Assembly (NCBI GenBank): GCA_028023455.1
Contig: JAQFVV010006473.1
Coordinates: 732,702-796,701, forward strand
Origin: Epiperipatus broadwayi
Taxonomy: Eukaryota; Onychophora; Udeonychophora; Euonychophora; Peripatidae
Direction: 5' to 3'
DNA length: 64,000 nucleotides
Positions within the stretch are counted from its first letter, which is position 1. Each line of letters begins with the position of its first letter. This document shows, piece by piece, positions 11,701 through 24,289 of the stretch. The notes under the pieces were generated by a model that saw only the letters and a program-made list of their open reading frames with translations, was not told the origin of the DNA and did not search any database. The position numbers and the translations under genes were made by a program.

Positions 11701-14543
11701 TAGGTAAACATAAAACATCCTTAAACTAAAGTGGAGTATATAAAAAAAATCATCATACAGAAATCATCTCCTAGATCTTAACATAATAAATGCATTTCAA
11801 TATCTTTAAGTTTTACTAGCTCAGATTATACTATTAATTTAGGATGGCAATTCACATATCCTTGCATGATGTAGATGATGGAATGGTGGTTGTTATAATT
11901 ATTCATGAATGTCAACTAAATACCATGAAATCACTATTTATTTATGGCCTTTAAACATTTATCCTAGCTCATTAATCAAAATGTGATGATGATGATGATG
12001 ATAATGATAATGATAATAGTTCCAACCACAGCTTTAGGACTAAGCCTAATCATAAAACCTAATTTTTAAAGAAATTCATAACTATTGTTTAATCTTAGTA
12101 TATCTAATTAGAACTTAAACAATTAACATTCACCATTGATGATGAATGATCACAACTAATAAAGAATACTCTCAATGAAATATATATGCCTCATTTAATA
12201 AAACAATTTAACATTTATTAATGTATTACAAACATATACAAACAATTTAAAGATAAAATTAAGAATTTATATGACTAACAATAATAATAACAATAATTGA
12301 CTATTTGGCAATCATAAGATTAATTCTAAGTTCTTCCCCCTTTCCCATCAAAGATATAATGTATATAAAATTGGATACTAAATTTTCTAAAGTTTTCTCT
12401 TCACAAAAAGATATTTCATTTAAAAAAAATAAACATTCTTTTGGCACACATACTTTGGATCATTATACATCTAAACTTAACATATAAAGTAGAATGGTTA
12501 AGAACAAAAAAAAATGTTAGTAGAATCAGAAAAAGAAGATTTCTAGAAACAAGTTTTTAAATTGCTTCTCCCCCTTCCCACTAAGCTACTCTTAAAATTG
12601 CTATACCTTAACTCAAAGCAAAAATACTCCAATATTTCTAATGTGGTCTTTTACTTTCACATTTACACACCATTATATACATGTAGCAAGTTAATATATT
12701 ACTGTGCATGCATGTGTTTATCCCCATGATAACTAAACATTATTTAAAAACAAAATAATAATACAAAAAATATTTTTACATATTAATAAACATTTTATAA
12801 TTTTAGATTGGTATACAATAATACCCTTAAGAAAATAAACTTCATTAATAAGCTGAGTATAATAGTTTTAGCATTCATAAAATTATTACTCAAGGTTATA
12901 ACTATTCTTATTGAAGAAAATTTTGGTTTCAATCGATTATGGTTGTTTTAAAGTTCTAAGAAAAAATACAAAACTTTATCTCTAAAATGTTATGAATAGT
13001 CTTTGAGATCATAAAAAGAAAATAGATAATGAAAATTTATATTACCAGTCACAAGGGTTCAAACTTAGCTTGTTTAATGTTCATACTTTTGCAGCAATCA
13101 ATTTCCAGTTTTCTGGAAGGTTTCTTTTTCTTGAGGCTTGTAATTATTTAATGGTGATGGTGATGTGATATTATTTGCCACTAGAACTTTTCTTCCCTTC
13201 CTTGTTAAGCATAATTCTTCCATTGGAGTATATCAGTTGTTCTCTCATTTGCAGTTTTTTTACTGGGTTTAAGTTCAGTCATTGTAATAATTGTACGAGA
13301 TGATTTAATACTTATCAGTCGATTAATCATTTTCCTTCAGTTTTCAAATGCAGGTGAATGTTCTCTTTCACTGAAAATATTGCATTTCTTTCAATCAGTC
13401 ATCAGATGTAGAATATTTAATTTCAGACAAGTCATTTTTTCCTATAGGATATGCTAGCTCTGGAATGAATCAGGGATTTTCCACAGATGAGATTTATATT
13501 TTTCTTAGCCAGCCATCCTTATATTTTTCATCTTCAAAAAACTTTATATTAAAAAAAATATGATTTAAAAAAGGATATCTGGCAGAATTAGTTGTCTTCC
13601 TTAATTTCAATATTTTTAAAAATCTCCTTTTTTTATTTTTCCCAGACAGGTTTTTATATTTTATTTTTCAGCTAAAGTGATCAGTAACAAACAATATAAG
13701 AAACTTGCACTTACATGATTTTTGGAAAGCATAATTTGTTTTTCAAGTAAAATTATCTTAAACGTTTCCCTTCTCACTCTACTGGTAAAAATCACACTCC
13801 TATAATATTAAATTTCTTCTCATTGATCTATGCGATGGGAAAATTTTAAGCTGTCAGAGTTTTATCAAAACAAAATATATTTACAAACAAAAACCTCTGA
13901 ATAAGAAAAAAAATAGTTTAACAGAATTTCTTCTTTCTCTTTTCCTTTCTTAATATGTAATAAAATGTAGATTTATGTATGTAATGGACACACACACTTA
14001 TTCAAATCATTTATAAAACTGGCCCCTTAAAACAATCTGAATGTTTTTTAGAAATTATGATTTTAATATCTAGAATTAAATTCTTAACTTTCAAACCCCA
14101 AACTACAACTTTTAAACCCAAAATTATAATCATAGAAAAACAAAAATAGAAATAGAATAAAAATATTAGAATTAAGCAAATGTAGGTTAGCTTTGAAGAG
14201 TTTAATATTTGAAATATGCAATGATAATTAAATAGCTTACACACACTGTCTATATATGTGTTATTACTTTACCTTTTTAGCACACAAAAAATTAAATATT
14301 GAATAATTAAATGTGTGTACTATTCTGTTTGAGTTTTTTATCAACACACAAACAAATAAAGAACATAACTGTTGCCCCATTCTCTTTCTGTCTTAAGTTT
14401 TTAGAACTGGATCTTGTAGGGTTTAAACTTGTGTGCCCTACAGCTTCCTTTACGATATAAAAATGTGATGATGATTTTTGTTCCACATTTTCTTACATGC
14501 ACATTACTACAAATTTAGCTACTGACTAAATTGTAATGGCACA
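11701..14543. other. AT-rich sequence, only the short GAT repeat recognised
   Basis: Frames of at most 77 codons with low-complexity translations. Nothing resembles a domain. Confidence 0.5.
11983..12018. repeat. (GAT)n/(GATAAT)n microsatellite
   Basis: Five GAT units followed by ATAATGATAATGATAAT. It could be the tail of an eroded non-LTR element, but no coding remnant was recognised next to it. Confidence 0.85.
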
Positions 14544-14563
14544 ATATCTATATCTATATCTAT

Positions 14564-14649
<86 letters not shown>
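14544..14649. repeat. Compound microsatellite (TATC)n(TC)n(TA)n
   Basis: TATCTA units, then about 18 TC, then about 25 TA dinucleotides. Confidence 0.96.
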
Positions 14650-14651
<2 letters not shown>

Positions 14652-15379
14652 TTCAAAATATTAAAACATTCATTATTCTTTGCTAATTAACAATTCAAAT
14701 CTTATTCAATAGGAAAAATGAATCTCTTTTTCTCCAGATATATATAAATAAATATATAGATATGTTTTTTTTTTTGAAAAATATTGTGATACTATAATCA
14801 ATATTAAGGATGGATCCTTCCAATTTTTACAAATTCCTCTCTCTAACATGTATATATTCTTCTTATTAACACTTGGAGGCCACAACACAATTTTTCAATA
14901 AAACAATAACAGGAATCTCCCAAATAAAAAATACATTTTCACATTTAACCTTTTAATATTTATTTACCAAACATCAATGGACATTGCTGATAAACCATTG
15001 AAAAATAAAACTTCATAAGATCTATTTGAAAGATCTGGCCACTTTCACATAAGCTTAATGGTTATAAAAAGCATCTATAAGAACTATTATTACCATTTCT
15101 TATGATATTGATATTTTATATATCAGACTTTTAATTCCAAAATGTATAAAAAATGTCAAAAAGCACCATTGTAGTAGAAATGCAAACTTCTCTTTTTACA
15201 ATCTAAACCAATAAATATAAGAGAATTTAAATTTGCCTTTGATTATCTTAAATCATGAAATTCTATAGAAATAAATAACATAATTATTAAAATTTCTAAA
15301 AACTTAAGACTTAAATCCAAAGAAGAGTTGAAACAACTATTTTGTAACATTATTATTACAGAAACTATTCTAAAACTTA
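14650..15379. other. AT-rich sequence upstream of the RT fragment
   Basis: It may include the eroded 5' part of the plus-strand non-LTR element (weak RT-palm-entry likeness near 15370-15470), but nothing can be assigned with confidence. Confidence 0.4.
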
Positions 15380-16420
15380 AAATAAAACCACAGCAGTCTC
15401 TTAAAATGAAATTATGTTAAAACTAATACAAAAACTATCACCAAAATCATTCCATAAAAGCTATTTGAATGGTCATATTAAGAATTTTGCTAAAAGTTGA
15501 GAGTAATTTATCTACGAATCAGGCTGGGTTTAGACCAGGACAAAATTGCTGTGACAATTTTTATTTTTAACAAATATTATAAAAAGCTTTCAAAATAAAT
15601 TAAAAAACTGATACTATCTTTATTAATATTTGGAAAAATTGATTTTTTCTTAAAATTTCTAAAATCTTTTAAAAAAATAATTATAATTTCAATTTTAAAT
15701 GACATGAAATGTTAGCCAGGGTAATATAAAATTTTACAACATAATCTAAACAAAAGTTTAAACTTCTCTGATTTGTTTTATAGTATATTCGTTAGTGATC
15801 TTTCATATACATAATACAGATAATTGATCTGCGCTAATGGCATTAATTTAAGTTATTAAAATTGATCACTTGTACTTTATAGACATAGAAAAATACTACT
15901 AGCAATGAGAATGTTTAAAAATGGAATCTGATTCTTAATCCAACAGAAAGAATGTGCTCAGTTTTTTACCTAAACAAAAGAATCTCATGAACTGAATATA
16001 ACTTTTTGCAACAATAAAATAAAACACAATTCTATTTCATACTGTTTAGGAATAATTTTTGGATTGTAGCCTAACTTATCTTTTCTACTTATTTCAGATG
16101 AAATATAAAATAATTTTTAGAATAATAGTTGCACCTTATAGGAGCTTTTTTAATATTAGCACATTCCATTATAAAATATTGTAGCTTTGTTTGAAAAAAA
16201 TTCCCCACTGAAATTTCGGATGTATAATTAAATATTACCATAAAAATATTACTGCACTTTAAGAGACTCGTCATCCTTTTATAATTCATTTATTTAAACT
16301 CTTGGATTTATACAGATTCTTTATAGAAAGTCTTCTAAATATGATATAGGTATCTTTATTTTAAATCATCTTATAAAATAAGTAACTTCTATTAAAGATA
16401 AATCAAATGATGTTACAATC
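15380..16420 (+). mobile_element. Decayed non-LTR reverse transcriptase fragment (Jockey/CR1/I-like)
   Basis: The plus strand at about 15480-15570 reads RILLKVESNLSTNQAGFRPGQNC, the QAGFRPG block before RT motif A of Jockey/CR1/I-type elements. Further on, FVSDLSYT and LICANGINLSY (about 15790-15860) match the 'NDLP...YADDiaL' region, with the catalytic Asp pair lost (ANG). A tail 'C.FHLNNK...LN' equivalent follows at 15950-16060 (CAQFFT, SHELNI). Stops and frameshifts are frequent. This is a different clade from the elements at 3.8 and 17-19 kb. The ends are not defined. Confidence 0.6.
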
Positions 16421-17129
16421 ATAATTCAAATAAATAATTTTTATATATGAAATATTTACTAATCTACCAATACAAACTGGTCCTATCATTCTATTTGTTT
16501 GCATTATTTTTCTGTTCTTTCCCCACCATCAAATATGAAAAGTTATCTCACAAAAATGTATCAATGTTAATATTTCAGAATTATAGATTCACTACTTAAG
16601 AATCTATCTCAACTCAAGATTCTGTTTTAAAACATTGAACCAAAAGCCTACAAGTAAAAATTTATGATGTAAAATTGAACATATTTGTAAAATTCAATTT
16701 GTTTTATCCAGATCCAAAAATAAAACAAATGAATTTGATCTTCTTAAACATTACTGGAGTCTTATCAACATATTCAGGACAATTTATGGCCATTAAACTC
16801 ATCTGCGTCATTAATATGATTTAATAAATAACGATTTATATAGATATCATCCAGCATAAATCATGAAGCACATAGTTAATATTTACTAAGTTTAGGAATT
16901 TAGTGGCCAAATTGAGAAATTTATTAAAGTCACATCTCCTGGTATGAATCTTTATAAATTACTTAATGATAATTTATTAATAGATAAGCTGTGCTAAAAA
17001 ATCTATACATTTAATAAAGAAATAAATTAGTATTGGTGGTAGTTGATATTAGTATTTTTTTATTTAACACAATTTATAAAATTATATTTTCACCAATTGA
17101 ACAAATTTTTAAGAGCTTTCTTGTTTAAA

Positions 17130-19230
17130 TTTATTGTTATTATCTCCATTATCACTTTCAATCATTATCATTCTGCTAAAAAAATTGAAAATTTCCAAGA
17201 TTAATCGTTTTTCCATCCATAGCTTGTTTTGTCCACACCCCATTAACAAATTTCTAATTTTGGTCATTTATCTTCTAGGTTTTTTAAAATCTCTTGGAAT
17301 TCAGTTTGAGATTTCTACTGGTCCATTTATTATTTGTCTAAAAATAGGTTAAAATTAGTTCTATTTTACCTTAATTCTTTCAACAACTTCAATAATATCT
17401 GCTTGTTTTTAATACAAAATTTCATTTTTGATTCTTTCTTATATAATCTGGATCCATATTTTATTGAGTGGTTTGTGAAGTATGTATTTCTGTTCTGTTG
17501 TTTTGTTAAGAATTCAAGTCTCAGACTCATAATTAGTGACTGGTAAATTTCATATAAGATAAATCTTTTTTCTTAAACATATGACATGATTCCTTTTTAT
17601 ATTGTTATTTATAACAAAAACACTTCATCTTATTTTATTTCTATTATTACTTTTTCATTTATATTAATAATCTGACCAAGGTATATGTAGTTGTTAATTA
17701 TTTCTAATTCATGATTATTAATCTTTATTTTCTTCTTTTGAGAAAATCCTTTAAAACTTTATTGTAGTTTTTGTAGTATTTATTTTTAGTCCCACTTTTT
17801 TATTTTCATCAGATAATTCTTGCAATATTTTTTAAAGCTTCAAAGTAGTCTTTATAAAAATGATAAAATCATCACCAAAATACAAATAACCTATAAAATG
17901 TCTATATATTTTTAGACCCTTATATTTTTATTTTAGCCCACAAAGTACATTTTGTAAAATTGGTGTAAAAAGTTTAGATAACATAAAAGCAATCTGCTAT
18001 ATACTTTTATTAATGTTAGTCTATTACCATATAGTATAATTATTTCTGTTGCTTTGATAAAAAATTTTTAGAATATAAAAATATTATATGTTTAATGTTG
18101 ATGAACCAAAGCTATAATTATTGTGGAAATGCTTATAGAATTAAATGCTTTATTTAAATTTACAAATCCAAAGCCTAATTTTGATTGGTCTATTTTATAA
18201 CTCCCCTAATTATGGTAAACTACTTTAAACCCAGTTTGTTTTTTTGGATGGCAAGAATTCAAAATTTTCTGTTTGTATTATAATTGTCTTAATAATTTTT
18301 TTATCCAAAACTGACAAAAAATTAATAAATTGTAACTATCTTCTTTGTTATTTTTAAATATTATTATTACTAATGCATTGCTTCAATCATCTAGAACATT
18401 TTTACCATTTTCACACATGGTATATGGTTATGCCAACATTTTTTCTTTGCTATTTTAACAATTATTAATAATATTTTCACCATTTTCTGAGCTTTATTTC
18501 CCTTTACAGAAGCAATTACATATATTATCCCTTCATTTAAAATACTTGGCAATTCAGATGAGTTAAAAATTCTAGTGAATATTTTGATTCTTTTGTATTT
18601 ACTATAATTTTATATAGAATTATTCCACACATTTAATGATTCTTATATTTATTTTTAGTAATAGTTCCATCTTTTCTTCTTATTGCTGCTAAAATTTTTG
18701 TTTCAAATTCAGGATATTATTTTAAACTTTTGATATTTTTATTTTCTTCTATAGTTTTCCTTGCCAATACAGTCATATTTTTTATATCATTATTAACTCT
18801 TTTTGTATCATTTTACAAAATTTTATATATTCAATTAAAGAATGGATTATTTTGAAATATTTATATATACTTTTTTCATACCTTGTTTTGTCTCAATTGA
18901 AGATTTACTGGTGAGTTGCAGTTTTTACTGGAATATCAGCATTTTTTTTACTGATTTCAGTTATATGTGACCTAAATGTTACTTTATCAATATTTTAAAA
19001 CAATTAGAAGATTCTAAATAAAGTTCACTGAAATATTGTTGAAGGTTAGAAATATCAACTGTTTTGCATTAATTATATCTTCAATCTCATTACTTGATGA
19101 TCACATCCAATATATTTATTAAAAATGTAATTTTCAAACAGATATTTATTTTAGTCAAAATATAATACAATTCTGCTTTATCTTCAAATATTTGTTTCCA
19201 CGTTTAATTTTATTTAGAATTTTTCTAAAG
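17130..19230 (-). mobile_element. Decayed EN/RT non-LTR retrotransposon with recognisable RT motifs
   Basis: Read on the minus strand, the segment keeps RT landmarks through many frameshifts and stops. A motif A-like FVNLNKAFNSI lies near 18180-18140. A motif C-like YLYFGDDFIIFIKT lies near 17885-17845, followed by ILQELSDENKKVGLKINTTKT, the 'kvGLkiN..KTK' block. The 3' part is similar in nucleotides to the element at 3756-4386 (for example the TCTCTTGGAAT block at 17290 versus 3931), and it ends in a degenerate ATC-rich tail near 17135. Catalytic Ala/Asp context is altered (YFGDD), and no usable frame remains. The 5' limit is uncertain, at or before the 400 bp array at 19250. Confidence 0.75.
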
Positions 19231-19249
19231 AAGAGAATTTCTAATATAT

Positions 19250-20395
19250 ATATATATGAAAAAAAAACAAGTTAAAAACTTGCTAATGTTTGTATTTATG
19301 TCAACAGATGGTGTTCTACCAAAAACACCATCAAGCGTATGTTTACATAAACGTCAGAGCATGCATTCACTATCTCTAACTTTAATTTCACTTTCAGATC
19401 ATGATTTCAAGCTATTTGCTATCATCAATGAAAGACAGGAATTTTAGAAACTAGATCTAAACACAAACTCTGAGCGTTTATGAAACAGTTTCTATTCAGC
19501 TTGCAAACGTGAATCTTTTAGACATGTAATGTCTTCAAACTCAGCATAGCAAGCCAGATAGCTACATGGGTCTGATCTCAGTTCAGCATCACCACATAGT
19601 AGAAGCCTCTGCAATATATATCATTGCTAGAAAGACCTCAAAGGTACATTTATGAAAAACAAAAAAACAAGTTAAAAACTTGCTAACTCTTGTATTTATG
19701 TCAACAGATGGTGTTCTACCAAAAACAACATCAAGCATATGTTTACATAAACGTCAGAGCATGCATTCACTATCTCTAACTTTAATTCCACTTTCAGATC
19801 ATGATTTCAAGCTATTTGCTATCATCAGTGAAAGACAGGAATTTTAGAAACTAGATCTAAACACAAACTCTGAGTGTTTATGAAACAGTTTCTATTCAGC
19901 TTGCAAGTGTGAATCTTTTAGACATGTAATGTCTTCAAACTCAGCATAGCAAGCCAGATAGCTACATGGGTCTGATCTCAGTTCAGCATCACCCCATAGT
20001 AGAAGCCTCTGCAATATATATCATTGCTAGAAAGACCTCAAAGGTACATTTATGAAAAACAAAAAACAAGTTAAAAACTTGCTAATGCTTGTATTTATGT
20101 CAACAGACAGCATTCTACCAAAAACATTATCAAGCATCTGAATTTGAAGACATTACGTGTCTAAAAAATTCACGCTTGCAAGCTGAATAGAAACTGTTTC
20201 ATAAACGCTCAGAGTTTGTGTTTAGATCTAGTTTCTAAAATTCCTGTCTTTCACTGATGATAGCAAATAGCTTGAAATCATGATCTGAAAGTGGAATTAA
20301 AGTTTGAGATAGTGAATGCATGCTCTGACGTTTATGTAAACATACGCTTGACGGTGTTTTTGGTAGAACGCCATCTGTTGACATATGTATATATA
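19250..20395. repeat. Tandem array of 400 bp units closed by an inverted partial unit
   Basis: Unit 1 starts near 19256, unit 2 near 19650 and unit 3 near 20050. The shared GTTAAAAACTTGCTAA lies at 19271, 19671 and 20070, so the period is 399-400. Unit 3 stops after about 80 bases. From about 20140 to 20385 the same unit continues in reverse, ending with the reverse complement of the unit start. Both outer ends sit in TATATATA sequence. A conserved 50-codon frame beginning MSTDGVLPKT appears in both orientations only because the unit is inverted. Differences among copies fall mainly at CpG sites. Confidence 0.93.
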
Positions 20396-20399
20396 TATT

Positions 20400-21786
20400 T
20401 GCAAATTTCATAAGTATATATCTTTTTTCATTTTTAATACAATAAGTAAATTTACCTACAATATTTTTATATTTCAATCATTTTTCTAATTATAGCAATA
20501 AAATATTCTATAAATATTTAAAAATATTGTTTGCTGTGATTAGAAACAATTTATACATCTATATAAAAACCTCTACTTTTCATCTTAATGAAAACTCGTT
20601 GGGATATAAACCTGAATTAGATGCATTTGGTATCTTGTATTAAGTTGAATAATTAGTCTCACCATCTGTCTGGTATATCATAAATCTTTTCACTATTTTA
20701 TCCCTCAAGTTATTGGTATTTTTTTAATAAAGTATTTGTTTCTTTGCATTTTATTACAAGTTCTCAAAGTCTAATAATGCCCATTCTAATATTAGAAAGG
20801 TCTTCCAATTAATGTTTTTTTACTTGAAAATAATTTGAATTTTTAGTAACTAAATAAAAACTCTTATGAATGGAATCCTGGATACAATTAGTAGAATCTT
20901 AAGACTCTCTGCCTTCATCTTCCAACTGAAATCTTGGCTGATGCTTTTGTAACCGTCTTAAATTAATTTTTACTAATAGAATATCCAAATAATACTTATT
21001 ATAATCATCTATATGACCTTTATATAATTGTGCAATTATTTCAGGAAAATATATTTAAGATTATTTCTAAAGTAAAAAAGAAAATATAATTATGTAAATA
21101 TTAATTTTCGAAATTATTTCTTAAATACAATGTTAAATTATGTAAATAAAAAAAAAGATTTAGAGACTGGAAAAATACGAGGTAAGCATTATTTAAAACC
21201 TCTGAAAGTAATTTATAATCTCCCAAATGAAAAATCACTTGCATTAAATAACAGGCAAAAATTTTAAAGACGATGAGAAAGAAAGATTCTTTTGACAGCA
21301 AATAATTAACTTTAATGTGATTTATTAAATAAGAATTTAGAAGAACTGCATGTGTAAAATGTATATACGTATTTAATATCTAGTTTTTGCAGCGATTATA
21401 CTTATGTACTACTAGTATAAAAATATAAAATAATTGATATTTTTTATTTATCAGCTATGATGTATCTCAAAAATAGATTTTTTGATTTTCTTTGAGAATT
21501 ACAATTTTTTCAGAGAAAATATATTTTTTAATTTCAAATTATATTTATATTTTAGTGGCTATTATTACAATTTTTATAAAGGCGTACAACCTATAGCGAT
21601 TTCAAAAATTTCATATAATAAAATCAAAACTAATAGTAATTTAAGTTTTATACTATTTTGCCTTTTTTGCCATAAAAAAAAAATACTTTAGTCAATACCG
21701 TATTAATAAAAGTATGAGAAAATACCTGCCTTATATTTTAATTCTTAAAGAAACAATTATTTTATAGGAATAAATTAATAATATTG
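20400..21786. other. AT-rich sequence, nothing recognised
   Basis: Short frames only (up to 69 codons). CpG begins to increase from about 21350 towards the LTR-like segment. Confidence 0.5.
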
Positions 21787-22650
21787 TAACGGGATATATA
21801 TATATATATATATGCGTTACATTTAAATTCTAATACTTAATGTTTTTGTAAATATCTAATACTGAATTAAAAACACGAACGTTCAAAATGCACAAATAAC
21901 GAATTATTAATTTATTAATATGTTTAATTTAAATATTGAAATAAAATAAGTTTTAAAAAAATTATAGAATCGAAACAAAGATTCTAATCTTTAAATAAAA
22001 TATAATAAAAAATCTTTTAATTTTAAAAATAACGAAGAGAGTTTTTAATCTTAAAAATAAAAATTACAAACAGATCCTTAGGGCAAAATGACCATTGAAA
22101 AGATGATTACAAAAGAGATAAAAGAGTCGAGGAATAGAAACAAAAGACTTGCTTTTCCCTCCCAAAAATATGGACACAGACCTCAGTGGAAAACCCAAAA
22201 TCTACTTAGCCAGAAACCCAAAATCTACTTGGCAACAAACTCAATGAACCAATGAAATATAGATATGAAATATGTTTGATGGATCTGTGCATTCCAGAGA
22301 TAAGGTGCCTGAGGACTATAAAAAGAAAAATTCCAAAAGCAATAATTAGTTCGAGATTAGAAAAATTAAAAATTTAAATTCATTCGTCTTTGCTGAAAGT
22401 AGAAAGAAAAATTTAAAAAGCTATTATTGCCGTCACCCAAGATGTAATCAGCTTCATTGTGCTTCCCTTGGTTCGGCCGGCCAAAGGCAGCCTTCATCTC
22501 CACCAATCCCAGGATCGAACCACTGGAACCGTCTTCATAAAACATCTTAGGAAATCATAAAATCATCATCATTCGCAAGAAATGGCCCTTGCGTAACTCA
22601 GATCTTCGTTGCAAAGGAACGAGCATGGAGAAAGAAAAGTATAAATTATA
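21787..22650 (+). mobile_element. LTR-like segment (plus strand) with TATA box
   Basis: It begins TGTAACGGG followed by a TA run and CGTTACA, so the first 37 bases are themselves palindromic. AT-rich U3-like sequence follows, then the block shared with 7300-8076, then ACTATAAAAAG at 22317 as a plausible TATA box. A GC-richer, CpG-containing tract (GGTTCGGCCGGCC at 22481; a box-B-like string on the minus strand near 22520) ends around 22640. No gag or pol frame is attached on either side. A solo LTR is the simplest reading. The 3' end (expected ...CA) is not located with certainty. Confidence 0.4.
22315..22326 (+). promoter_or_regulatory. TATA box candidate within the LTR-like segment
   Basis: GGACTATAAAAAGAA with an initiator-like TTAGTT about 30 bases downstream (22350). 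Spacing fits a pol II core promoter of an LTR. Unsupported by any transcript evidence. Confidence 0.35.
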
Positions 22651-23059
22651 AATATGAAATATAAACTCTTAAATTTAAAATCTTCGAACTTTATTTGTTT
22701 CTAAAAATGAACTATAAACTTTCTTTCCAAATCAAACCAGAACTTTATTTTTTTTTATAAACTTTGCAATTTTAAACTCTGATCTAAAGTTAAAACATAA
22801 TCTCTTAAAATATGTATTGTATTTTTTTATATTTTTATTCATGCTTAATAAGATCTGTTTGTAATAGGGTAGGGTTTGCGATTGCAAACTTAAATTTAAA
22901 GATAAAAACACATATCATTATTTGTGCATTATTAAATTTTAAAAATAGGTTAAAATAGTATTTGTAGAAAAAAAAATAAGTTAAATATAATGTCATTTTA
23001 AAATGATTTTAAAACCTTAAACTAAAGATTTTTTTTTAGAATTAAATTAATAAAATGAT

Positions 23060-23640
23060 TTAAATGTTAGTTGAGTGTAGATGGCTGCTAGACTCATTTA
23101 AATATATGTTAGTTTTAAAGGGGTTTTGATTTCGGACTATTTGTTTTGTAGTTGTGTCAATGCTGGTGGAGAGATATATGAACATTCATATCAATGTAAT
23201 GTGAAGTGTGTTAGCACCTAGGGTGACAAGTCCAACTGAATGCATGACCCCAAAGAGGTAGTCATATCATTGAAATGGATGCAGATGTATTTCCTGCACC
23301 ATTGACCCATTCCAGCTCTATGGATTGGGAGGATAAGCATGGCAAGATAGACCACTCTCCCATCCATATGAAGTGTTATTCTTTTTATTATATTACATGC
23401 ATGATTCCTTCACCAGATAGAAGTACATTCCTATACTGGTTGAAGCTAATGTTTTCTCCAATAATATCACACTGTTCAGATGCCCATTCCTGCCGGCATG
23501 ATTCTATGCTAACATGTTCACATTACATGGGTTGCTGATAAATATCTGGAAGTGAGCATTGGTGTGGCTGTGGACTTTTAGCCTGGAATCAAATGTTTGA
23601 AAATCTTTTAAGTGCGTCATCTGGGTAGCTCATCTATACT
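23060..23640. other. GC-richer unclassified segment
   Basis: A tract with roughly balanced composition (for example TGGATTGGGAGGATAAGCATGG, CATTCCTGCCGGCATG) standing out from AT-rich flanks. An 87-codon plus frame (23275-23538) shows no recognisable domain and no splice-bounded or signal-like structure. Probably an old dispersed repeat; an untranslated exon is possible. Confidence 0.3.
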
Positions 23641-23867
23641 CAACATTTCTAAGATTAAAAATAAAAGTTAAAACAAATAAAAATAATAGTAAATAATAAT
23701 GAAACAAACATAATTTTTTTATATAATTATTTTTCAAGTTTGTGTGTCATCACTTAATATATATGTGAATAAAATCTTTTTGTGTTATTAGTACTGACAG
23801 TGATCTAGTGATTGTTTTTATTATTCTTTATTATTAAAAATATATTTTAATAAATATATTAAGTTTC

Positions 23868-24000
23868 TGCGTCTACTTGAACTAGTGACTAGGGCTGGTG
23901 GTCATGATCTTAACAGCGCGTATCTGTCTACTCTATAAATTTTCTAGGCTCAAATGATCTAGTGGCGCCCTGTATGGCAGATATGGTAAGACTGGATATT
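23868..24000 (+). repeat. Short SINE-like repeat, copy 3 (best preserved)
   Basis: GAACTAGTGACTAGGGCTGG, TGGTCATGATC, CAGCGCGTATCTGTCTACTC, AAATTTTCTAGGCTCAAATG and CTAGTGGCGCCCTGTATGG in order. This copy keeps CpGs (GCGCG, GGCGCC) where the other two have CA or TG, so it is probably the youngest. It lies immediately before the ATA microsatellite. Confidence 0.6.
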
Positions 24001-24040
24001 TCACTTCATTCCTGACCATTATAATATATTAGTAATGATG

Positions 24041-24169
<129 letters not shown>

Positions 24170-24289
24170 TTTTTATACAGTGCATTTAGTATTACTCCAT
24201 TTTAAAAGAGTGAGAGTTTATGAATTCTTTTTTCTCAAAGTAACCTTTATTAATAAAAGATTACAAAAATTTTTGGGTACACTTACCCA

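Noticed and set aside
19256-20477. Conserved MSTDGVLPKT frame present in two places
   Set aside because: The same repeat unit is seen in direct and inverted orientation. The frame is short, lacks any domain, and the third unit breaks it, so conservation reflects recent duplication.
22500-22530. tRNA gene on the minus strand (GGTTCGATCCTGG)
   Set aside because: Only a B-box-like string is present; no acceptor stem, D-arm or anticodon arm can be folded around it.
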